Assembly: GCF_001638985.1 (NCBI RefSeq) | Contig: NW_017265153.1 | Coordinates: forward strand, 245,776 to 309,775 | Reading direction: 5' to 3' | Length of the DNA: 64,000 bases | Origin: Phycomyces blakesleeanus NRRL 1555(-) | Taxonomy: Eukaryota; Mucoromycota; Mucoromycetes; Mucorales; Phycomycetaceae | Shown: piece by piece, positions 61,401-64,000 of the stretch | Layout of the letters: every line of letters begins with the position of its first letter | Numbering within the stretch: the stretch's first letter is position 1 | Notes under the pieces: model-generated | Databases searched by the model: none | What the model was told of the DNA's origin: nothing | The model's input: the letters and a program-made list of their open reading frames with translations, nothing else | Translations under genes and position numbers: made by a program

Positions 61401-62749
61401 TAATCGTTAGTTGAATATTCCTGATCGATTAGCATTACTTGAAAGAGCTTTAGGCAGATTCGATAATACAGTTGTCCTTTATATATATATATATATATAT
61501 TATTAATATATGCCTTGAATTTTTATTCTTTCGAGTAGTATATTTCGATAAGCTTAGTGCTAATTAAGAAATGGATTTGAATTTATGATATATCTTTTTT
61601 GTCATTTATAGCAGATGTTATAATGGGCGAAACATTTGTTCTGGGCGCTATATATATAAAGAATGATGTTACGCAGCTTGTTGATACGCACCCGCTTATA
61701 CACACAATAGGATCAAGTTTTATTAAGCACTGACAATATATATAGAGCTCTGTCCTTGAAATAAATAAATTTACATTATGGTCACCAAACAGCAACAAGG
61801 TTGTATATTTATACCATGACCAATCACCACATATCTGACCATCATGAACCAGAATGAATAGATAAAAGTATAATATGACCTTTGGATACAAATTTATGAT
61901 GAAACAGCGACACCAATACATACATATAGTACTCATGCTACACTCAACGGAAAGTACAAATATCTTTTCCGATATATATATATATATATGTATTTATCTT
62001 GCTTACATAAAAAAAAAAGAACTAAATACTAAATACTAATCAAACAACCAATTAACTTTTGACCAGAGGTTGCTATAGAGATCATAGCATCATACTTCTT
62101 GTAGATATATAAATCAAAGGAACATAGCCATTTAAAAGTATTTTAATATCATAAATAGTTGACATCAAGACACTTGTATCGGAGGCACTTTTCCGTTTTG
62201 GTAGAGATAAGTTTGGTGCTATTCCGGACTGAGTTCGATATTTTAAAAAAGAGGGAAAATAAAACAAAAAAAAAAGTAGAAAGAAAAACCAAGTTTGTGT
62301 AGGCTACAGTGGTTTAAATAGCATAGATAGATAGATAAATACGCGCATACATATGTAAGTATAAACACATAAAATAAAGGAGGGGGGGAGAAAACAAGGG
62401 TTGGGAGTGTCAAAGGGCAAGTACACCAACTACACCAACTATATCAAGAACATAAAGAAGCACAAGCATGAAGCATGAAGCACAAAAAAAAACAAGGGCA
62501 CAAAATGATAATAATAATAATAATTATTTTAATTTTAATTCTAATTCTAATTCTAAATTCACTTTCAATCTATTTTTTTTATATTTTATTTCTCGTTTCT
62601 CGATCCCTTATTTCTCGACCTTTGATACTTCTTCTTCTTTTGCTTCTTTACCTATATTTCATTTCTTTATCTATTTTTTTCTCTCTCTCTTCTTTTCTTC
62701 TTTTATATATCCACATAGTCCAACTTTGGGCAAATATTATACCCAAGTC
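61401..62749. other. Intergenic region
   Basis: AT-rich DNA with (TA)n at 61479-61501 and 61971-61989. A 117-residue Cys/Tyr-rich frame at 61583-61936 (-) has no recognisable features. A strong T/C-rich tract (62560-62710) precedes the next gene and is probably its promoter and leader. Confidence 0.4.
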
Positions 62750-64000
62750 ATGGAGTCATTCCTAACCACGTTACCACCATATGTACACACCTTCCTCAAC
62801 AAACACCCTCCAACAGACACCTTCCATCTTCTCCGAGAACTCATCTGCTTTGCAGTCCTCTATTCAAATGATCGCCAACGCATCGCAACAATGTCACAAG
62901 AACTCATGGACAAGGAAGAAAAGGTACACATTCACAGGCACGCCCTTTTCTTATATGTTTACTTTAAACAACTGCTGATTAATCCAGAATATGTATAGTC
63001 TATACGTCCGAATATCAATGACGACAAAGAAGACTCTCTTCACCATGACACCGAAGACACCATTACTGAAGACAGCGTAACTACCGAAGAAAAAGACGTC
63101 ATTCCGGATCGTAAAGCAAACATGCCCTACACATTCCCTGATTGGTGGGGTCATCAAGAGTTCGAGCCACCTGCACGGCCACCAAAAGAAAACACTAGTA
63201 AGCTTTATTTTATTTATATATAAATCTATTGCTGTGTACACATGGCCAACTCAATTTCTTATTTTATTTTCCTATTATTATTATTTTTTAATACTAAAAA
63301 AAACATAAAAAGTAAAAGAAACAGCACACGAGGTTATAATCGAGTCTTCGCCCCTTCCTAAAGTGGCAGCTTGGATTCCCTGTGAGTGAAGGAAGGCCGT
63401 GTTTGGTAGATTGTGTTGTTGACTGACCAACGAAAGGAATTGTCGATTATCTAGGGGAACAGCCTCCACGTGAAAGGAATAAAGGCTTTAGAACAACAAG
63501 GTACATCATTATAGCAAACACAATCATTCAAGAATCACACCAACCTAAATCAACTAACTAACTAACTAACTAACCAACCAAAAAATAAATAAATAAATAA
63601 ATAAATAAATAGTCTTGACAGTAAACCAATTCCAAACTTGCGATCTTATTTGGAAGAATACGTTCCACCAAATAAAAAACCATCAGAGCAAAAGAAGTCA
63701 ACTGAGCCAAAAAGCTCTGTTCAACAATTCATTGCTGCTCAAAAGGCACTCAAACGCAATTCATGTAAGGAATATGTTATAATTACCCTTATCCATCTTC
63801 AAGAAACCAAAAGACAAAACAAAACAAAAAAATATTATGAGTTTAAGTAACTGATACCAATGAATTCTGTTTATTCAACAGCGCCCCTCTCTGAATCTCC
63901 AATCACTGTAGTGCCCTTGAAGCCCGTCTCTCCCCCTGTAGAAATCCCAAAGGTAGTAGAGAAACCAGACCCTATCATCACCACAAAGCTATCAATTGCC
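62750..64000 (+). CDS. Unrecognised multi-exon protein, truncated at window end
   Basis: Exons 62750-62923, 62999-63197, 63455-63500, 63613-63764 and 63882 to beyond 64000 join in phase. The predicted start MESFLTTLPPYVHTFLNKHP leads a helical N-terminus (HLLRELICFAVLYSNDRQR). An acidic stretch (DDKEDSLHHDTEDTITEDS) follows, then PYTFPDWWGHQEFEPPARPP, a Lys/Pro-rich part (NLRSYLEEYVPPNKKPSEQK) and a Pro-rich segment. I do not recognise the family. The N-terminal helical block followed by disordered Pro/Lys-rich sequence suggests an adaptor rather than an enzyme, but this is weak inference. The 3' end lies outside the window. Confidence 0.6.

Overview
This is a stretch of an AT-rich, intron-containing eukaryotic nuclear genome. 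Introns are short (mostly 40-130 nt, GT-AG), intergenic DNA is full of A/T homopolymers and microsatellites, and decayed Tc1/mariner transposons are present. Together with a fungal-type CSL transcription factor and proteins resembling early-diverging fungi, this points to a Mucoromycota (Mucorales-type) fungus, perhaps Phycomyces-like. The genus is an inference, not proven.

Layout. 1-7.2 kb: transposon graveyard. A 2.1 kb element with TA target duplication and matching terminal inverted repeats (387-2531) holds a frameshifted transposase C-terminus and a broken gene of unknown function; a second transposase relic lies at about 3.7-4.2 kb; unclassified split ORFs lie at 4.7-5.6 kb. 7.2-16.4 kb: an NXPE/PC-esterase-like membrane protein (+), an F-box protein (-), the TFIIH subunit Ssl1/p44 (-, five exons) and a small conserved-motif protein (+). 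16.4-24.6 kb: gene-poor, repeat-rich DNA, except for a six-exon gene for an AGTRAP-like membrane protein (-) that is invisible to a simple ORF scan. 24.6-36.8 kb: a large PH-LRR protein (+), a SAC3/GANP-like protein (-), delta-aminolevulinate dehydratase (+), a neutral-sphingomyelinase-like phosphodiesterase (+) and an organellar-type tryptophanyl-tRNA synthetase (-), the last two convergent with stops about 43 nt apart. 39.5-45.9 kb: F-box/WD40 protein (+), U2 snRNP A' (-) and an AN1 zinc-finger Cuz1/ZFAND1-like protein (+). 47.1-58.6 kb: gamma-SNAP (+), an FHA protein with TP/QA repeats (+), a diverged Sec7-like plus PH protein whose best model holds one in-frame TAA (+), and a CSL (Su(H)/CBF) factor (+). 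58.7-62.5 kb: a MITE-like element and degenerate coding-like DNA. 62.7-64 kb: the 5' part of an unrecognised multi-exon gene running off the window.

The genes are mostly unrelated housekeeping functions (transcription/repair, splicing, heme synthesis, organellar translation, vesicle fusion, ubiquitin ligases, stress) with no operon-like logic. Exon models were derived by hand from splice sites, reading phase and family similarity; most close exactly in phase. No database search or RNA evidence was available.
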